The translations under genes were made by a program, and so were the position numbers. Below are positions 4,804 through 5,052 of a DNA stretch of 5,052 bases, one piece after another; position 1 is the stretch's first letter; each line of letters starts with the position of its first letter. The stretch is from an uncultured Clostridia bacterium. Lineage in GTDB: Bacteria > Bacillota > Clostridia > Christensenellales > CAG-917. Where the stretch lies: NCBI GenBank assembly GCA_947589635.1, contig CANQCC010000103.1, forward strand, positions 1-5,052. The letters are read 5' to 3'. Under the pieces are notes generated by a model. It searched no databases and was not told where the DNA came from. It was given only the letters and a program-made list of their open reading frames with translations.

Positions 4804-5052
4804 TCAGTAATTGACTACTTTGGAGAAATCCTCCGCCTTCAGGGACGCGCCGCCGATCAGTCCGCCGTCTATCTCGGGCATGGCCATAAGCTCAGCAACG
4901 TTCTTGGGATTCATGCTGCCGCCGTATTGGATGCGCACGCGATTTTCGGCGCACTTGGGGCAATACAGCTCGCCCATGGTGCGGCGAATTATGGCGATGG
5001 TCTCGTTTGCGACTTCCGCCGTTGCCGTCCTGCCCGTTCCGATAGCCCACAC
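4804..5052 (-). CDS. tpiA: Triosephosphate isomerase (C-terminal 82 residues; gene continues past the right edge)
   Basis: This enzyme interconverts dihydroxyacetone phosphate and glyceraldehyde 3-phosphate in the cytoplasm. Only the C-terminal third is present; the frame is open at base 5052, so the first codon (GTG, Val) is internal, not a start. VWAIGTGRTAT (1-11) is the mobile phosphate-gripping loop 6 that follows the catalytic Glu, which lies just outside the window. RIQYGGSM (40-47) and GGLIGGASL (63-71) are the two glycine-rich phosphate-binding segments near the end of the TIM barrel. The fragment ends at TGA 4806-4804 with VVNY, normal for the family. A CPKC motif (31-34) lies in the segment between these parts, where I would not expect paired cysteines. 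The gene precedes gpmI, as in many Bacillota glycolytic clusters (gap–pgk–tpiA–gpmI–eno), so pgk may lie to the right. Confidence 0.97.
   Translation of the reverse strand: MWAIGTGRTATAEVANETIAIIRRTMGELYCPKCAENRVRIQYGGSMNPKNVAELMAMPEIDGGLIGGASLKAEDFSKVVNY

Noticed and set aside
4804..5052. Reading the tpiA fragment as a complete 82-residue gene starting at GTG 5052
   Set aside because: The first residues are the internal loop-6 motif of TIM, normally preceded by more than 150 residues, so the gene is cut by the window edge.

Overview
The window reads as ordinary chromosomal DNA of a Clostridia-type Bacillota (Firmicutes), probably an uncultured gut-associated lineage; that placement is an inference. 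It rests on the dnaX–ybaB–recR order, a tpiA–gpmI pair, Gram-positive-style DnaX and RecR sequences, moderate GC and a strong GGAGG ribosome-binding site before ybaB. All six genes lie on the minus strand, so in transcription order the window runs from its right end to its left end. I see no plus-strand gene, tRNA, rRNA, CRISPR array, insertion sequence or phage gene.

Right end, a glycolytic pair. The last 82 codons of tpiA (4804-5052) are followed by a 113-bp spacer holding three back-to-back hairpins. Complete gpmI (3128-4690) comes next and ends at a GC-rich palindrome with a T-rich tail (3059-3088), probably its terminator. TpiA feeds glyceraldehyde-3-phosphate into lower glycolysis and GpmI interconverts 3- and 2-phosphoglycerate. 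The GpmI is not the usual Bacillus type; its signature matches the plant/trypanosomatid/spirochaete-like branch.

Middle. An unnamed gene (2218-2943, possibly extending to 3015) encodes a single-pass membrane-anchored protein with a SPOR-like extracytoplasmic segment and a C-terminal helical part that I do not recognise. It may act in the cell envelope, division or sporulation. A 9-bp inverted repeat spans its stop codon.

Left end, a replication and repair operon. dnaX (667-2166; clamp-loader subunit), ybaB (305-637; nucleoid-associated protein) and recR (1-303, cut by the window edge; recombination mediator) are tightly packed with gaps of 29 and 1 bp, and are probably co-transcribed. The promoter-like sequence before dnaX lies so close to the ATG that the transcript may be leaderless or nearly so, and no Shine-Dalgarno is visible there.

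I found no convincing new multi-gene system. The items most worth a second look are the SPOR-like protein, the possible leaderless dnaX start, the tpiA–gpmI hairpin cluster and the GpmI subtype.
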